The notes under the pieces are model-generated. The model did no database searches and was not told the origin of the DNA. It was given only the letters and a program-made list of their open reading frames with translations. This document shows, piece by piece, positions 17,047 through 25,834 of a stretch of 39,749 bases of DNA. Where the stretch lies: contig LUJN01000029.1 of assembly GCA_001689445.1 (NCBI GenBank), positions 1 to 39,749 on the forward strand. Direction: 5' to 3'. The translations under genes and the position numbers were made by a program. Source of the DNA: Bacteroidales bacterium M3. GTDB lineage: Bacteria > Bacteroidota > Bacteroidia > Bacteroidales > Muribaculaceae. Positions within the stretch are counted from its first letter, which is position 1; each line of letters opens with the position of its first letter.

Positions 17047-17930
17047 CCCGCCAAGTGATACAATCGCCATTCATACCCTTTTCGCTCAACCTGCACGGCA
17101 GGATGCACGAGTTTGACCGCCCGCAGGTGGCGGCCATCATCAACGTCACGCCCGACTCGTTCTACGCGGGTTCGCGAGCCATCGACGAGGGAGCCATAGC
17201 ACGCAGGGTCGAACAGATAGTCGAGGAAGGGGCCGACATGATAGACATAGGCGCATATTCCTCTCGTCCCGGAGCAGCGGACGTCACCCCCGAGGAGGAG
17301 ATGGGACGTATGTCACGCGGCATGAGGCTGCTCCGCCAGATAGCCCCCGACATCACGGTGTCGGTCGACACATTCAGGGCCGACGTGGCGCGGGCAGCCA
17401 TCGAGGAGATGGGCGCTGACATCATCAATGACATCTCGGGAGGTGATCTCGACAACGAGATGTTTGATACCGTGGCGTCACTCGGCGTACCATATATAAT
17501 AATGCACATGCGCGGCACACCGGCCACCATGTCGCAATTTACCGACTATCCGGGTGGCGTCACCACGGAAGTAATCACCTCTTTGGCGGCAAAGGTCAGG
17601 CAACTGTCATTGATGGGAGTAAGCGATGTCATCATTGACCCGGGATTCGGATTCAGCAAGGACACGGTGCAGAATTATACTCTTCTGCATGACCTCGGGC
17701 TGTTTTCAGCCATCGAGCGGCCACTGCTCGTGGGCATCTCGCGCAAGTCGATGATTACACGCCCGCTCGGCATATCCTCCGAAGAGGCCCTTAACGGGAC
17801 GACCGTACTCAACACCCTCGCACTACTTGGAGGAGCCTCTATCCTTAGGGTGCATGACGTGAAAGAGGCCCGTCAGGCCGTGACGCTTGTAAAATGCGCC
17901 GACAACCCACAGTCGGCTGTAACGCGATAG
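17043..17930 (+). CDS. folP: Dihydropteroate synthase
   Basis: Joins p-aminobenzoate to dihydropterin pyrophosphate in folate synthesis; the sulfonamide target. The TIM-barrel motifs are all present in 295 aa: AAIINVTPDSFYAGS (about 30-44), DIGAYSSRPGA (about 72-82), DTFRADVARAA, INDISGG, MHMRGTPATM, DPGFGFSKDT and LVGISRKSM. The start is GTG 17043, overlapping the previous stop (GTGA); the ATG at 17103 would still leave the core but cut the first beta strand. cdaA follows after 3 nt. No mutation typical of sulfonamide resistance can be judged without alignment. Confidence 0.95.
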   Translation: MTRQVIQSPFIPFSLNLHGRMHEFDRPQVAAIINVTPDSFYAGSRAIDEGAIARRVEQIVEEGADMIDIGAYSSRPGAADVTPEEEMGRMSRGMRLLRQIAPDITVSVDTFRADVARAAIEEMGADIINDISGGDLDNEMFDTVASLGVPYIIMHMRGTPATMSQFTDYPGGVTTEVITSLAAKVRQLSLMGVSDVIIDPGFGFSKDTVQNYTLLHDLGLFSAIERPLLVGISRKSMITRPLGISSEEALNGTTVLNTLALLGGASILRVHDVKEARQAVTLVKCADNPQSAVTR

Positions 17931-17933
17931 ACC

Positions 17934-18710
17934 ATGGATGGATTTGGCATAAAAGACGCCCTCGACATACTCATAGTCGCTTTCCTGCTGTTTTACCTCT
18001 ACCGTATAATGAGGGAAAGCGGCACAATCAACATCTTCGTCGGCGTGCTGGCCTTTATCGTGGTGTGGGTTGTCGCTTCAGAGATACTTGAGATGCGCCT
18101 CATAGGCACTATCATGGACAAGTTCATGAGTATCGGCCTGTTGGTGCTTGTAATATTGTTCCAGGATCAGATAAAACGTTTTCTCGTGGAGCTTGGTAGC
18201 CACCAGCGGTGGAACTTCCTCAAGCACCTGTTCCGGCATCACGGCAAGGACAGCGCAAGCGACAACCGCCGTTGGGTGATGCCTATCGTCTATGCCTGCA
18301 TGAGCATGGCAAAGAGCAAGACAGGGGCACTCATCGTGATTGAGCAGGCCATATCGCTCGAAAGCTATGAGAAAAGCGGCGACATGATAGACGCAGCCAT
18401 AAACGCACGTCTCATCGAGAACATATTTTTCAAGAACTCCCCCCTCCATGACGGCGCACTTATTATCGCCCACGACCGTCTGAAAGCCGCCGGGTGTATT
18501 CTCCCCGTGAGCCACGACACCAACGTGCCGCGCTCCTTCGGCCTGCGCCACCGCTCGGCCCTCGGCATCTCACAGGCCACCGACGCCTTTGCCATAGTCG
18601 TCTCCGAGGAAACCGGCAACATATCCATCGCCCACCGAGGCGTCATCTCCACCCGCCTCAGCTCCACCGACCTCGAGCACCGCCTCTCCCACCTCAATCT
18701 CTCGGAATAG
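17934..18710 (+). CDS. cdaA: Membrane-bound diadenylate cyclase CdaA
   Basis: Makes the second messenger c-di-AMP from two ATP. The 258-aa protein has three N-terminal hydrophobic helices (about residues 8-24, 32-48, 64-76), then the DisA_N cyclase domain with LHDGALI (DGA at 173-175) and LRHRSALG (RHRSA at 205-209), the two ATP-binding signatures. It lies 3 nt after folP, so both are co-transcribed; the folP-cdaA pair is a recurring Bacteroidetes arrangement. c-di-AMP usually controls potassium and osmolyte transport and wall homeostasis. No CdaR or GlmM gene is adjacent, unlike in Firmicutes. Confidence 0.95.
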   Translation: MDGFGIKDALDILIVAFLLFYLYRIMRESGTINIFVGVLAFIVVWVVASEILEMRLIGTIMDKFMSIGLLVLVILFQDQIKRFLVELGSHQRWNFLKHLFRHHGKDSASDNRRWVMPIVYACMSMAKSKTGALIVIEQAISLESYEKSGDMIDAAINARLIENIFFKNSPLHDGALIIAHDRLKAAGCILPVSHDTNVPRSFGLRHRSALGISQATDAFAIVVSEETGNISIAHRGVISTRLSSTDLEHRLSHLNLSE

Positions 18711-18775
18711 GCATCTCTCCTAAATGGTTGCGTAAAATTTCGGGGGCAATGTTTTTATATTGGCGGGGTTTATTG

Positions 18776-18783
18776 TATCTTTG
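18776..18783 (+). promoter_or_regulatory. -7 box for the fur-purA group
   Basis: TATCTTTG fits TAnnTTTG and lies 8 nt before the ATG at 18792, giving a very short leader. No good -33 box. Confidence 0.5.
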
Positions 18784-18791
18784 TAAACGCT

Positions 18792-19262
18792 ATGAGCGAA
18801 GAAAAATTCAAGACATCGGCTCGTGCGACATTCACCGAGTACCTGCAATCGAAGAAGTTGCGCAAGACCCCCGAGCGTTATGCGATACTTGACAAAGTGT
18901 TCGACATGACCCAGCATTTCCATATCGACGCTCTATGCACATCCCTTGACAACGAATCCTATCATGTGAGCCGCGCCACGGTCTACAACACCATGGAGCT
19001 GCTGCGCGACTGCGGCCTGGTGAGGTGTCACCGCTTTGCAGGACAGCCGGCGCAGTATGAGCGTGTGGCCGGCCCCGGAAGCCACCATCACGTGATATGC
19101 ACCCAGTGCGGAAAGGTCAAGGAGATAAAAGACCCCGACCTCGTGAAAATGTTGGCGGCGCGCCGATATTCCACGTTCCACACCTCCTATTTCACGCTAT
19201 ACGTGTATGGGGTGTGCTCCACGTGCATGAGGAAGAACCGCAAGAAGAAAACCAAGGAATAA
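18792..19262 (+). CDS. Fur-family metal/peroxide-responsive repressor
   Basis: A 156-aa DNA-binding repressor of the Fur/PerR/Zur superfamily. The winged-helix part covers about residues 10-85, with recognition helix VSRATVYNTMELLRDCGLV (about 59-77). The dimerisation and metal part has HHH (98-100), CTQC (103-106) and CSTC (142-145), so both CxxC pairs of the structural zinc site are intact. Whether it senses iron, zinc or peroxide cannot be told by eye. A basic tail (KNRKKKTKE) closes the protein. purA follows after 43 nt, a linkage seen repeatedly in Bacteroidetes. Confidence 0.9.
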   Translation: MSEEKFKTSARATFTEYLQSKKLRKTPERYAILDKVFDMTQHFHIDALCTSLDNESYHVSRATVYNTMELLRDCGLVRCHRFAGQPAQYERVAGPGSHHHVICTQCGKVKEIKDPDLVKMLAARRYSTFHTSYFTLYVYGVCSTCMRKNRKKKTKE

Positions 19263-19305
19263 TCAATAACAATTATATAAACCATCCATCAATTTAGACA
19301 GAATA

Positions 19306-20583
19306 ATGAAAGTCGATGTATTGCTCGGCCTCCAATGGGGCGATGAGGGAAAAGGCAAAGTCGTGGACGTGCTCACCCCGCGATATGACGCTGTGGCACG
19401 CTTCCAGGGCGGTCCCAACGCCGGACACACACTGGAATTTGAGGGCAAGAAATATGTGTTGCGTTCTATCCCCTCGGGCATATTCCAGCACGGACAGATC
19501 AATATCATAGGCAACGGCGTGGTGCTCGACCCGGTGCTGTTCCGCGAGGAAGCGGAGGCACTCGAACAGAGCGGCATAGAGCTGAAAAAGGTGCTTAAAA
19601 TCTCAAAGAAAGTGCATCTTATCCTTCCTACACACCGTCTGCTTGACGCTGCAAACGAAAAAGCCAAGGGCGGCTCAAAGATCGGCACCACAGGCAAAGG
19701 CATCGGCCCGACCTATACCGACAAGGTAAGCCGCAACGGTCTGCGTCTCGGCGACACGTTCCACAATTTTGAGCAGAAATATGCCGAAGCCAAGGCAAAA
19801 CATATCGCCACGCTCAAGTCAATGGGCGAGAATCCCGAGTTTGCCGAACTTGAACGCCGCTGGCTTGACGCCATAGAGTATATCAAGGGCTACGACATCG
19901 TGGACAGCGAATACCTCATCAACGGTCTGCTCGCCGAGGGTAAGTCGATACTCTGCGAGGGTGCGCAAGGCACATTGCTCGACGTGGATTTCGGTTCATA
20001 CCCCTTTGTCACATCATCCAACACAATATGCGCCGGTGCATGTTCGGGCCTTGGTGTCGCCCCCAACAAGATTGGCGAGGTATTCGGCATATTCAAGGCC
20101 TACTGCACTCGTGTTGGCAGCGGTCCGTTCCCCACCGAGCTGTTTGACGAGACAGGCAAGCGAATACGCGACCTCGGCCACGAGTACGGTGCCGTCACGG
20201 GACGCGAGCGTCGTTGCGGATGGATCGACCTTGTGGCTCTGCGCTATGCCATCATGATCAATGGCGTGACGCAGCTCATCATGATGAAGAGCGACGTCCT
20301 CGATGACTTCGACACCATCAAGGCGTGCACCGCCTACAAGATTGACGGCGAGGTGACCGACCGATTCCCGTTTGACATTGACGAGGAGAAGATTGAGCCG
20401 GTATATGTGGAACTTCCCGGATGGAAAACCGACATGACACGCTTCAAGGACGAGGCAGAGTTCCCCGCACGGTTTGCCGACTACATCGCATTCCTTGAGA
20501 AAGAACTCGCCACGCCCATCACCATCGTGTCGATAGGCCCCGACCGCGAGCAGACTGTCGTGCGCGGCTCATTCAAGAAGTAG
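19306..20583 (+). CDS. purA: Adenylosuccinate synthetase
   Basis: Converts IMP, aspartate and GTP to adenylosuccinate, first step towards AMP. In 425 aa: the phosphate loop LGLQWGDEGKGKVVD (about 7-21), GGPNAGHTLEF (about 35-45), GTTGKGIGPTYTDK (about 126-139), CEGAQGTLLDVDFGSYPFVTSSNT (from about 218) and GWIDLVALRYA. Length and motif order are standard. It sits downstream of a Fur-family gene and 42 nt upstream of a DUF1015 gene, probably one transcript. Confidence 0.97.
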   Translation: MKVDVLLGLQWGDEGKGKVVDVLTPRYDAVARFQGGPNAGHTLEFEGKKYVLRSIPSGIFQHGQINIIGNGVVLDPVLFREEAEALEQSGIELKKVLKISKKVHLILPTHRLLDAANEKAKGGSKIGTTGKGIGPTYTDKVSRNGLRLGDTFHNFEQKYAEAKAKHIATLKSMGENPEFAELERRWLDAIEYIKGYDIVDSEYLINGLLAEGKSILCEGAQGTLLDVDFGSYPFVTSSNTICAGACSGLGVAPNKIGEVFGIFKAYCTRVGSGPFPTELFDETGKRIRDLGHEYGAVTGRERRCGWIDLVALRYAIMINGVTQLIMMKSDVLDDFDTIKACTAYKIDGEVTDRFPFDIDEEKIEPVYVELPGWKTDMTRFKDEAEFPARFADYIAFLEKELATPITIVSIGPDREQTVVRGSFKK

Positions 20584-20625
20584 ACACCTAACATACCTTT
20601 TACATAACCATTTAAGAGATTTATT

Positions 20626-21873
20626 ATGGCAAAAGTGAAACCATTCAAGGGGGTGCGCCCCCCACGGCAGTTTGTCGAGGAAGTGGCATCGCGACCCTAC
20701 GATGTATTGTCAAGTGACGAAGCCCGCAAGGAAGCCGAAGGCAACCCCAAGTCGCTCTATCACATCATCAAGCCCGAGATAAACTTTGAGCCGGGCACCG
20801 ATGAGCACGATGCCAAGGTGTATGATGCCGCCGTGGAGCAGTTCAACGCATTCCAAAAGAACGGATGGCTCGTGCAGGACGACAAGGAGCACTACTACAT
20901 ATATGCACAGACGATGAATGGCCGCACACAGTATGGCATCGTCGTTGCAGCCAATGTCGACGACTACCTCAACGAGAACATCAAGAAGCATGAGCTGACA
21001 CGCCGCGACAAGGAGGAGGACCGCATGAAGCATGTGCGCATCAACAACGCCAATATCGAGCCTGTGTTCTTTGCGTTCCCCGACAACAAGACCCTTGAGG
21101 AGATAATACAAAAAGTGACCGCCGGCACACCCGAATATGACTTCACCGCCCCCGACGGGTTCGGGCATACATTCTGGGTGATAGACGATGACGAGACTAT
21201 CGCCACCATCACCAATACATTTGCCCATATCCCCTATCTCTATATCGCCGACGGCCATCACCGCACAGCGGCGGCAGCCCTTGTAGGGGCAGAGAAGGCG
21301 CGGCAGAATCCCGCTCACCGCGGAGACGAGGAGTACAACTATTTCCTGGCCGTATGCTTCCCGGCGTCCCACCTGAAGATTCTCGACTACAATCGCCTCA
21401 TAAAGGACCTCAACGGCATGAGCCCGGCAGAATTCCTGGAGAAACTTGAGGAGAACTTCATCGTCAAGGATATGGGCACACTCCCCTACCGCCCGTCAGA
21501 GCTTCACAACTTCTCGCTCTACCTCGAAGGCCGCTGGTACTCGCTGACTGCACGCCCCGGCACTTACAACGACACCGATCCTATCGGCATGCTTGACGTC
21601 ACCATATCGAGCGACCTGATACTCCGCGACCTTATCGGCATCCACGACCTGCGCAGCGACAAGCGCGTGGACTTCGTAGGCGGCATACGCGGGCTTGAGG
21701 AGCTGAAACGCCGTGTCGACAGCGGCGACTGGGCAGCTGCGCTCGCCCTGTTCCCCGTGTCGATGGAGCAACTGATGAACATTGCCGATACCGGCAACAT
21801 CATGCCCCCCAAGACCACGTGGTTTGAGCCAAAACTCCGCTCAGGCATCGTGATACACAAACTCGACGACTAA
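20626..21873 (+). CDS. DUF1015 family protein
   Basis: A 415-aa soluble protein with the DUF1015 hallmarks: the N-terminal KPFKGVRPP...RPYDVLS, the central YIADGHHRTAAA (about residues 203-214) and the C-terminal FFPVS-like ALALFPVSMEQLMNIADTGNIMPPKTTWFEPKL (about 375-407). The family is often found beside serine-synthesis genes (serC, serA); here it is beside purA, and no ser gene is in view. The biochemical role is not settled; a ParB-like fold with a nucleotide-dependent activity has been considered for the family. A hairpin terminator follows the stop. Confidence 0.88.
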   Translation: MAKVKPFKGVRPPRQFVEEVASRPYDVLSSDEARKEAEGNPKSLYHIIKPEINFEPGTDEHDAKVYDAAVEQFNAFQKNGWLVQDDKEHYYIYAQTMNGRTQYGIVVAANVDDYLNENIKKHELTRRDKEEDRMKHVRINNANIEPVFFAFPDNKTLEEIIQKVTAGTPEYDFTAPDGFGHTFWVIDDDETIATITNTFAHIPYLYIADGHHRTAAAALVGAEKARQNPAHRGDEEYNYFLAVCFPASHLKILDYNRLIKDLNGMSPAEFLEKLEENFIVKDMGTLPYRPSELHNFSLYLEGRWYSLTARPGTYNDTDPIGMLDVTISSDLILRDLIGIHDLRSDKRVDFVGGIRGLEELKRRVDSGDWAAALALFPVSMEQLMNIADTGNIMPPKTTWFEPKLRSGIVIHKLDD

Positions 21874-21888
21874 CCGCTATCCAATCCC

Positions 21889-21926
21889 GATATGGAGGGT
21901 CGTGAACTATCGCGACCCTCCATATC
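21889..21926 (+). terminator. Hairpin after the DUF1015 gene
   Basis: GATATGGAGGGTCG (21889-21902) pairs with CGACCCTCCATATC (21913-21926), a 14-bp stem with a 10-nt loop, followed by ATATTATTTA. It ends the fur-purA-DUF1015 group 17 nt before the next start. Confidence 0.75.
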
Positions 21927-21943
21927 CATATTATTTACGCCTT

Positions 21944-22123
21944 ATGGACAACCTGCCTACCGACCCGTTTATGCTCATGAGCCTCATAAACATGAAGCTG
22001 CGCGACAACTATCCATCGCTTGATGCCCTGTGTGACGACATGGACGTTAACCGCAAGCAACTGGAGGATAAACTCGCGCAAGCGGGATTTGAATACTCGG
22101 CCGAAAACAACCGATTTTGGTAA
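21944..22123 (+). CDS. DUF4250 small protein
   Basis: A 59-aa protein, MDNLPTDPFMLMSLINMKLRD then PSLDALCDDMDV, which fits the DUF4250 family (typical start M.NLP.DPF.LLS..N.KLRD). The start chosen is ATG 21944; a GTG upstream lies inside the terminator stem and is rejected. The middle looks like a small helix-turn-helix (SLDALCDDMDVNRKQLEDKLAQAGF), so binding to nucleic acid is possible, but the function is unknown. It precedes a membrane-protein gene by 17 nt. Confidence 0.85.
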   Translation: MDNLPTDPFMLMSLINMKLRDNYPSLDALCDDMDVNRKQLEDKLAQAGFEYSAENNRFW

Positions 22124-22140
22124 TCCACCCGTCACACGGC

Positions 22141-22647
22141 ATGAAAACCCAACAATTTCAAGTCGCTACCGATGTCTATCTCGGCGTCGTCGCCAGGCAA
22201 TGGTGGGGACGGTGGTGGCCTGTGGCAGCACTCACCGTACTGTCGATCGCGGCTGTCGGGATACTTCTTTCCGACGTGAGGATGGCACTCGTCGCCGCCA
22301 TTGTCATATTCCTTGTCATGCCGATGTCGCTCATCCCCATCTACAGCCACGCACTGACACGCGAGGCGGCAATCTCGGCTACCCAAAAGGTCGTAGAAAG
22401 CGTCCCAGAAGGGTTAAGGATGAACCTGATACCCGATGACAGCCATCCGCTTGAGGGACAGATATTGATACCATGGTCACAAATCATAGGATTGTCTTTC
22501 ACAAAGCGTCATTTCGTATTCCATCTTGCAGGGAAATACGCCTATCTCCCCGTGCCATATTCAGCGTTTGCCGACAAGGAGGAGCTGAGGCAATTCTCAA
22601 AGGAGGTGCACGCAGCCCTTGCCGACGGCAAATCATCTATTTCATAA
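22141..22647 (+). CDS. Two-TM membrane protein, possibly YcxB-like
   Basis: A 168-aa protein starting at ATG 22141. Two adjacent hydrophobic segments (about residues 28-46 and 52-72) are followed by a soluble C-terminal part with beta-rich segments (ILIPWSQIIGLSFTKRHFVFHLAGKYAYLPVPYSAF) and a short helix (KEELRQFSKEVHAAL). Two TM helices plus a PH-like domain is the layout of YcxB-like proteins, hence the tentative call; the function is not known. The 3' end overlaps the convergent DUF486 gene by 11 bp. Confidence 0.7.
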   Translation: MKTQQFQVATDVYLGVVARQWWGRWWPVAALTVLSIAAVGILLSDVRMALVAAIVIFLVMPMSLIPIYSHALTREAAISATQKVVESVPEGLRMNLIPDDSHPLEGQILIPWSQIIGLSFTKRHFVFHLAGKYAYLPVPYSAFADKEELRQFSKEVHAALADGKSSIS

Positions 22648-23008
22648 ACACAAAGTACACCGCAAGCACAAGACACCCGAAAGCGGCGAGATGATTCCAA
22701 TGCAGTGTCTCCCCCTTGAAAAATATAAGGGTAAATAATGTAAACACCACCAGCGTTATCACCTCTTGCATCACTTTGAGCTGCATCAAAGAAAACGGTC
22801 CGCCATTTTCGACATACCCGATACGGTTGGCGGGCACTTGAAAACAATATTCCACGAGGGCGATGCCCCATGAAACAAGGATGATGACAAACAGCGGCCA
22901 TGACTGGGAAATTCCAGCCGACTGCAATTTAAGATGACCGTACCAAGCAAAGGTCATAAACACATTTGCCACGACAAGCAGCACCAAGGTAAGTATTGCG
23001 GAACTCAT
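22637..23008 (-). CDS. DUF486 / DMT-superfamily small membrane protein
   Basis: A 123-aa protein with four hydrophobic helices, the DUF486 layout: N-terminal NVFMTFAWYGHLK (about residues 15-27), FVIILVSWGIALVEYCFQVPANRIGY (about 40-65), FSLMQLKVMQEVITLVVFTLF and a last helix ending VYFVFMK. These single-domain members of the drug/metabolite transporter superfamily probably work as dimers; no substrate is known. The ATG at 23008 overlaps the stop of the upstream Ntn-hydrolase gene (ATGA), so translation is probably coupled. Confidence 0.88.
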   Translation of the reverse strand: MSSAILTLVLLVVANVFMTFAWYGHLKLQSAGISQSWPLFVIILVSWGIALVEYCFQVPANRIGYVENGGPFSLMQLKVMQEVITLVVFTLFTLIFFKGETLHWNHLAAFGCLVLAVYFVFMK

Positions 23009-24120
23009 TTCTTACGTTTTTCCAATTTATGTTTCATCTCTTCACGGCGCAGGTAGCCGGTGCGGTAATTGTCGGCACTCACCTGCCGTTGCCGTGCGGA
23101 TATTTCCATCACTGTCGGCATGTGGAGGTATCGCTGGCCGCTACCACGGGCAATGGGAAACGACCTGCGTTTGAGCACGAGGGTGCTGTCACACAGCGGA
23201 CTTCTCCATTCCGTCCCTACTGGTTGCAATTCCGGCGGCACATCATCCACCCACACGGGCAACACATATGAGCACGGAGGATAGCCTATCGCCGTCCACA
23301 TCATCGAAAGCCGTGGGTCCTCCCCCGGCTCTATCCCCTCGACCACGACCGAGGCACTGGTGGAGTGGCGAGGAATGAAATCCTGGTCCACTACCCACTC
23401 ATCAACTCCCTCGGCAACATCACGCCCGATAAGCGAATGATAGAACGACCGCGACAACACGTCGGTCAGCGCATAAGCCGACACGCTGTCGCCGTCTATA
23501 TACGGCTGCAACAAATGCCTTTCATTCTCATGGCGTATATAGCCGAACCCCGAGACGCTATCGCCACTGTAGGAATAGTTGGTGCGCAACAACAAGTCGT
23601 TACCGTCATCGAGCATATAGGTCTTATAGCCGTAATCGTCGGTCTCATAATAGCCGCCCGCTCCCGAGGCATCAATAACCCCAAAATTGGCCTGAACGCC
23701 GAGCGGACGCGGCAAGCTGTCGAGCAAACGGGAGAAGTCACCGACCGTTCGGCACCGACGCAGGGCCTCGGTCATCACCCGCCCCTCTTGATCCCTATAG
23801 GTGGCCGTGTCGGGAGCAAGGTTATAAGAGGCAGTGTTCATTATCGCAAACCCAGCCTCATTGACCCCTATCCACGCATCAAGCAGAAGGGAGTCGCCGC
23901 CGTTAAACAACGCCACATAGGCAATATCGCCAGAATCCTTTGGGGCGACTTTTGCAACAAAATTGTGCTCAGTACCCGTGTCGCGGTTTTTCCACAGCAA
24001 CGGCCGTCCCGTCGCCGACTTTGACGCCCCGATTATGGCCGAGGTGCACGCCTCGGCCACGCCAACAGCCGATACGGCGACTATGGCCGCTGACAGCATA
24101 TATTTGCAGTAACTTTTCAT
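23005..24120 (-). CDS. Secreted Cys-type Ntn-hydrolase (C45/linear amide hydrolase-like)
   Basis: A 371-aa protein starting at ATG 24120. A signal peptide (about residues 1-24) ends AEA, and the next residue is Cys25 in CTSAIIGASKSATGRPLLWKNRDTG. This is the pattern of N-terminal-nucleophile hydrolases, where the mature N-terminal Cys attacks amide bonds (acyltransferase-like C45, choloylglycine and penicillin V acylase relatives). ANFGVIDASGAGGYYE is the other recognisable family block. The site is not a good lipobox (Ala at -3, Glu at -2). The likely place is the periplasm or cell surface, with an acyl-amide substrate (N-acyl amino acids, beta-lactams or bile conjugates cannot be separated by eye). 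It is co-transcribed with DUF486. Confidence 0.82.
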   Translation of the reverse strand: MKSYCKYMLSAAIVAVSAVGVAEACTSAIIGASKSATGRPLLWKNRDTGTEHNFVAKVAPKDSGDIAYVALFNGGDSLLLDAWIGVNEAGFAIMNTASYNLAPDTATYRDQEGRVMTEALRRCRTVGDFSRLLDSLPRPLGVQANFGVIDASGAGGYYETDDYGYKTYMLDDGNDLLLRTNYSYSGDSVSGFGYIRHENERHLLQPYIDGDSVSAYALTDVLSRSFYHSLIGRDVAEGVDEWVVDQDFIPRHSTSASVVVEGIEPGEDPRLSMMWTAIGYPPCSYVLPVWVDDVPPELQPVGTEWRSPLCDSTLVLKRRSFPIARGSGQRYLHMPTVMEISARQRQVSADNYRTGYLRREEMKHKLEKRKK

Positions 24121-24141
24121 GCCTGTAGACAAAAAGAGCCT

Positions 24142-24172
24142 CAAAGTTAGCACCGTGACGGGGAATTTCAAA
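24142..24172 (-). promoter_or_regulatory. Promoter of the Ntn-hydrolase-DUF486 unit
   Basis: On the minus strand TTTG (complement of 24169-24172) and TAACTTTG (complement of 24142-24149) with a 19-bp spacer, an ideal Bacteroidetes promoter 21 nt before the ATG at 24120. Confidence 0.7.
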
Positions 24173-24181
24173 ATATTTCAT

Positions 24182-24189
24182 TATCTTTA
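24182..24189 (+). promoter_or_regulatory. -7-like box for the thioesterase-dprA unit
   Basis: TATCTTTA is one base away from TAnnTTTG and lies 21 nt before ATG 24211, divergent from the Ntn-hydrolase promoter. Confidence 0.4.
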
Positions 24190-24210
24190 CAATTGAAAAA
24201 TTTCCCGGCA

Positions 24211-24621
24211 ATGGCAACAAAAGAGACCGACTATATATTTGAGCTTCCGATAAAAGTGCGTGACTACGAGATAGACGTGGAGGGCATCGTCAACAACGCC
24301 AACTACCTGCACTACCTTGAGCTGACACGCCACGAGTTCTGTGAGCAGGCGGGGCTGTCGTTTGCCCGTATGCATGAGATGGGGCTTGCCCCGGTCGTGC
24401 GTCATGCCGACATAGAGTATATCAACTCGCTGCGCATCGGTGAGTCGATGGTGAGCAAGCTCGCGCTATGCCGCAAAGGCGCGCGATTCATTTTCCAGCA
24501 GGATATATACCGCGCCGACGGTCTCCCGATACTGAAAGCCACCATCACGTGCGTGTGTGTAGAGGGAGGTCGGCTGACGCGTGGAGACGCTCTCGCCGAG
24601 GCATTCAAGGAGTACCTATAG
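24211..24621 (+). CDS. Hotdog-fold acyl-CoA thioesterase (YbgC/4-hydroxybenzoyl-CoA thioesterase-like)
   Basis: Hydrolyses acyl-CoA thioesters. The 136-aa protein is a single hotdog domain: the active-site helix segment VRDYEIDVEGIVNNANYLHYLELTRHEFCE (around residues 14-42) matches the YbgC pattern R..E.D..G.V.NA.Y..Y.E..R, with the Asp as likely catalytic residue. The start is ATG 24211; an in-frame TTG at 24193 is less likely given the promoter position. dprA starts 49 nt after its stop; thioesterase-dprA is a familiar Bacteroidetes pair. The substrate is unknown. Confidence 0.88.
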   Translation: MATKETDYIFELPIKVRDYEIDVEGIVNNANYLHYLELTRHEFCEQAGLSFARMHEMGLAPVVRHADIEYINSLRIGESMVSKLALCRKGARFIFQQDIYRADGLPILKATITCVCVEGGRLTRGDALAEAFKEYL

Positions 24622-24670
24622 CCACGCCACAACCATCATCCCGACTTTTCACCCAATCAAAATCCCGACC

Positions 24671-25771
24671 ATGAATCTCACCCCCTACCATATAGCATTT
24701 GGCTCGCTCAAAGGAATCACGCGCACACTTGCCGACGAGCTGCTCCGCCGTGTAGGGAGCGAGGAGCGATTTTTCACGTTGGGCGAAAGGGAACTGACCA
24801 CGCTCGCAGGATTTGGCAACCGCCTGTTTGATGCCGGCTATCGGCAAAAGCTCATAGTTAAAGCCCAGCAGGAGTATGAATTTGTAGGCCGGCACGGGAT
24901 GAAAGCCATATATTTCACCCAACCCGACTTCCCCACTCGACTTGCCGACTGCGAGGATGCGCCCATACTGTTGTATGTGGCGGGCAATTGCGACCTCAAC
25001 ACAGCCCATATCGTCAGCATCGTGGGGACACGCCATGCCACCCCCTACGGCAATGACTTCACGACACGCCTTGTGGATGACCTCGCAGGGAAGATTGACA
25101 ATCTCGTAATCGTCAGCGGGCTTGCCTACGGTATCGATGTCGCAGCCCACCTTGCCGCCCTGCGCAACAACGTCCCGACCATCGCCGTGCTCGCCCACGG
25201 GCTAAACACCATCTACCCCGCCGCCCACCGAAACATAGCCGCCGACATAGTGCACCACGGAGGCGCGCTCGTCACAGAATACGCCTCGACCGACGCCATA
25301 CACCGTGGCAACTTCATCGCCCGCAACCGCATCGTCGCCGCTATAAGCGACTGCACCATAGTCGCCGAGTCAGCTGCCAAGGGGGGCGCGCTCATTACCG
25401 CCCGTCTCGCATCGGGCTATTGCCGCGATGTCTTTGCTCTGCCGGGGCGTACGTCCGACCGATACAGCGCGGGGTGCAACCGCCTCATCGCCACCAACAC
25501 CGCAGCGCTTGTCGAGTCGGCCGACGACGTGATAGCCGCGATGAGATGGACGCCGCGTCCCCGGGAGGGCACACAGACCGAGATGTTCACCCCGTTGTCA
25601 CCCGAGGAGGAGGCTGTTATCAGCTACCTCTCCACCAACGGTGAGGGGCAGGTCAACAGCATGTGCGTGCAGCTCGACATTCCGATAGCGCGTCTCATGG
25701 CCCTGCTCATCGACATGGAGTTCAAAGGCTTGATTCTATCCTTCCCGGGAGGCAAATATCGGATAGCCTGA
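24671..25771 (+). CDS. dprA: DNA-processing protein DprA
   Basis: Binds incoming single-stranded DNA and loads RecA during natural transformation. The 366-aa protein has an N-terminal helix-hairpin-helix/SAM-like region (about residues 6-60), the Rossmann-type domain with SIVGTRHATPYG (about 116-127), SGLAYGIDVAAH, VLAHGLNTIYPAAH, NFIARNRIVAAIS and ESAAKGGALITARLA, and a C-terminal winged helix (about 305-366). The start chosen is ATG 24671; the frame is open 30 codons upstream inside the thioesterase gene but the family N-terminus fits this ATG. No other competence gene is in the window apart from a possible ComEA-like anchor at 11790. Confidence 0.95.
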   Translation: MNLTPYHIAFGSLKGITRTLADELLRRVGSEERFFTLGERELTTLAGFGNRLFDAGYRQKLIVKAQQEYEFVGRHGMKAIYFTQPDFPTRLADCEDAPILLYVAGNCDLNTAHIVSIVGTRHATPYGNDFTTRLVDDLAGKIDNLVIVSGLAYGIDVAAHLAALRNNVPTIAVLAHGLNTIYPAAHRNIAADIVHHGGALVTEYASTDAIHRGNFIARNRIVAAISDCTIVAESAAKGGALITARLASGYCRDVFALPGRTSDRYSAGCNRLIATNTAALVESADDVIAAMRWTPRPREGTQTEMFTPLSPEEEAVISYLSTNGEGQVNSMCVQLDIPIARLMALLIDMEFKGLILSFPGGKYRIA

Positions 25772-25834
25772 AACCAAAAGAGCGCGATACCCGTTAATTC
25801 TATACTAACTTATCACCAACATAAATCTAACGAC

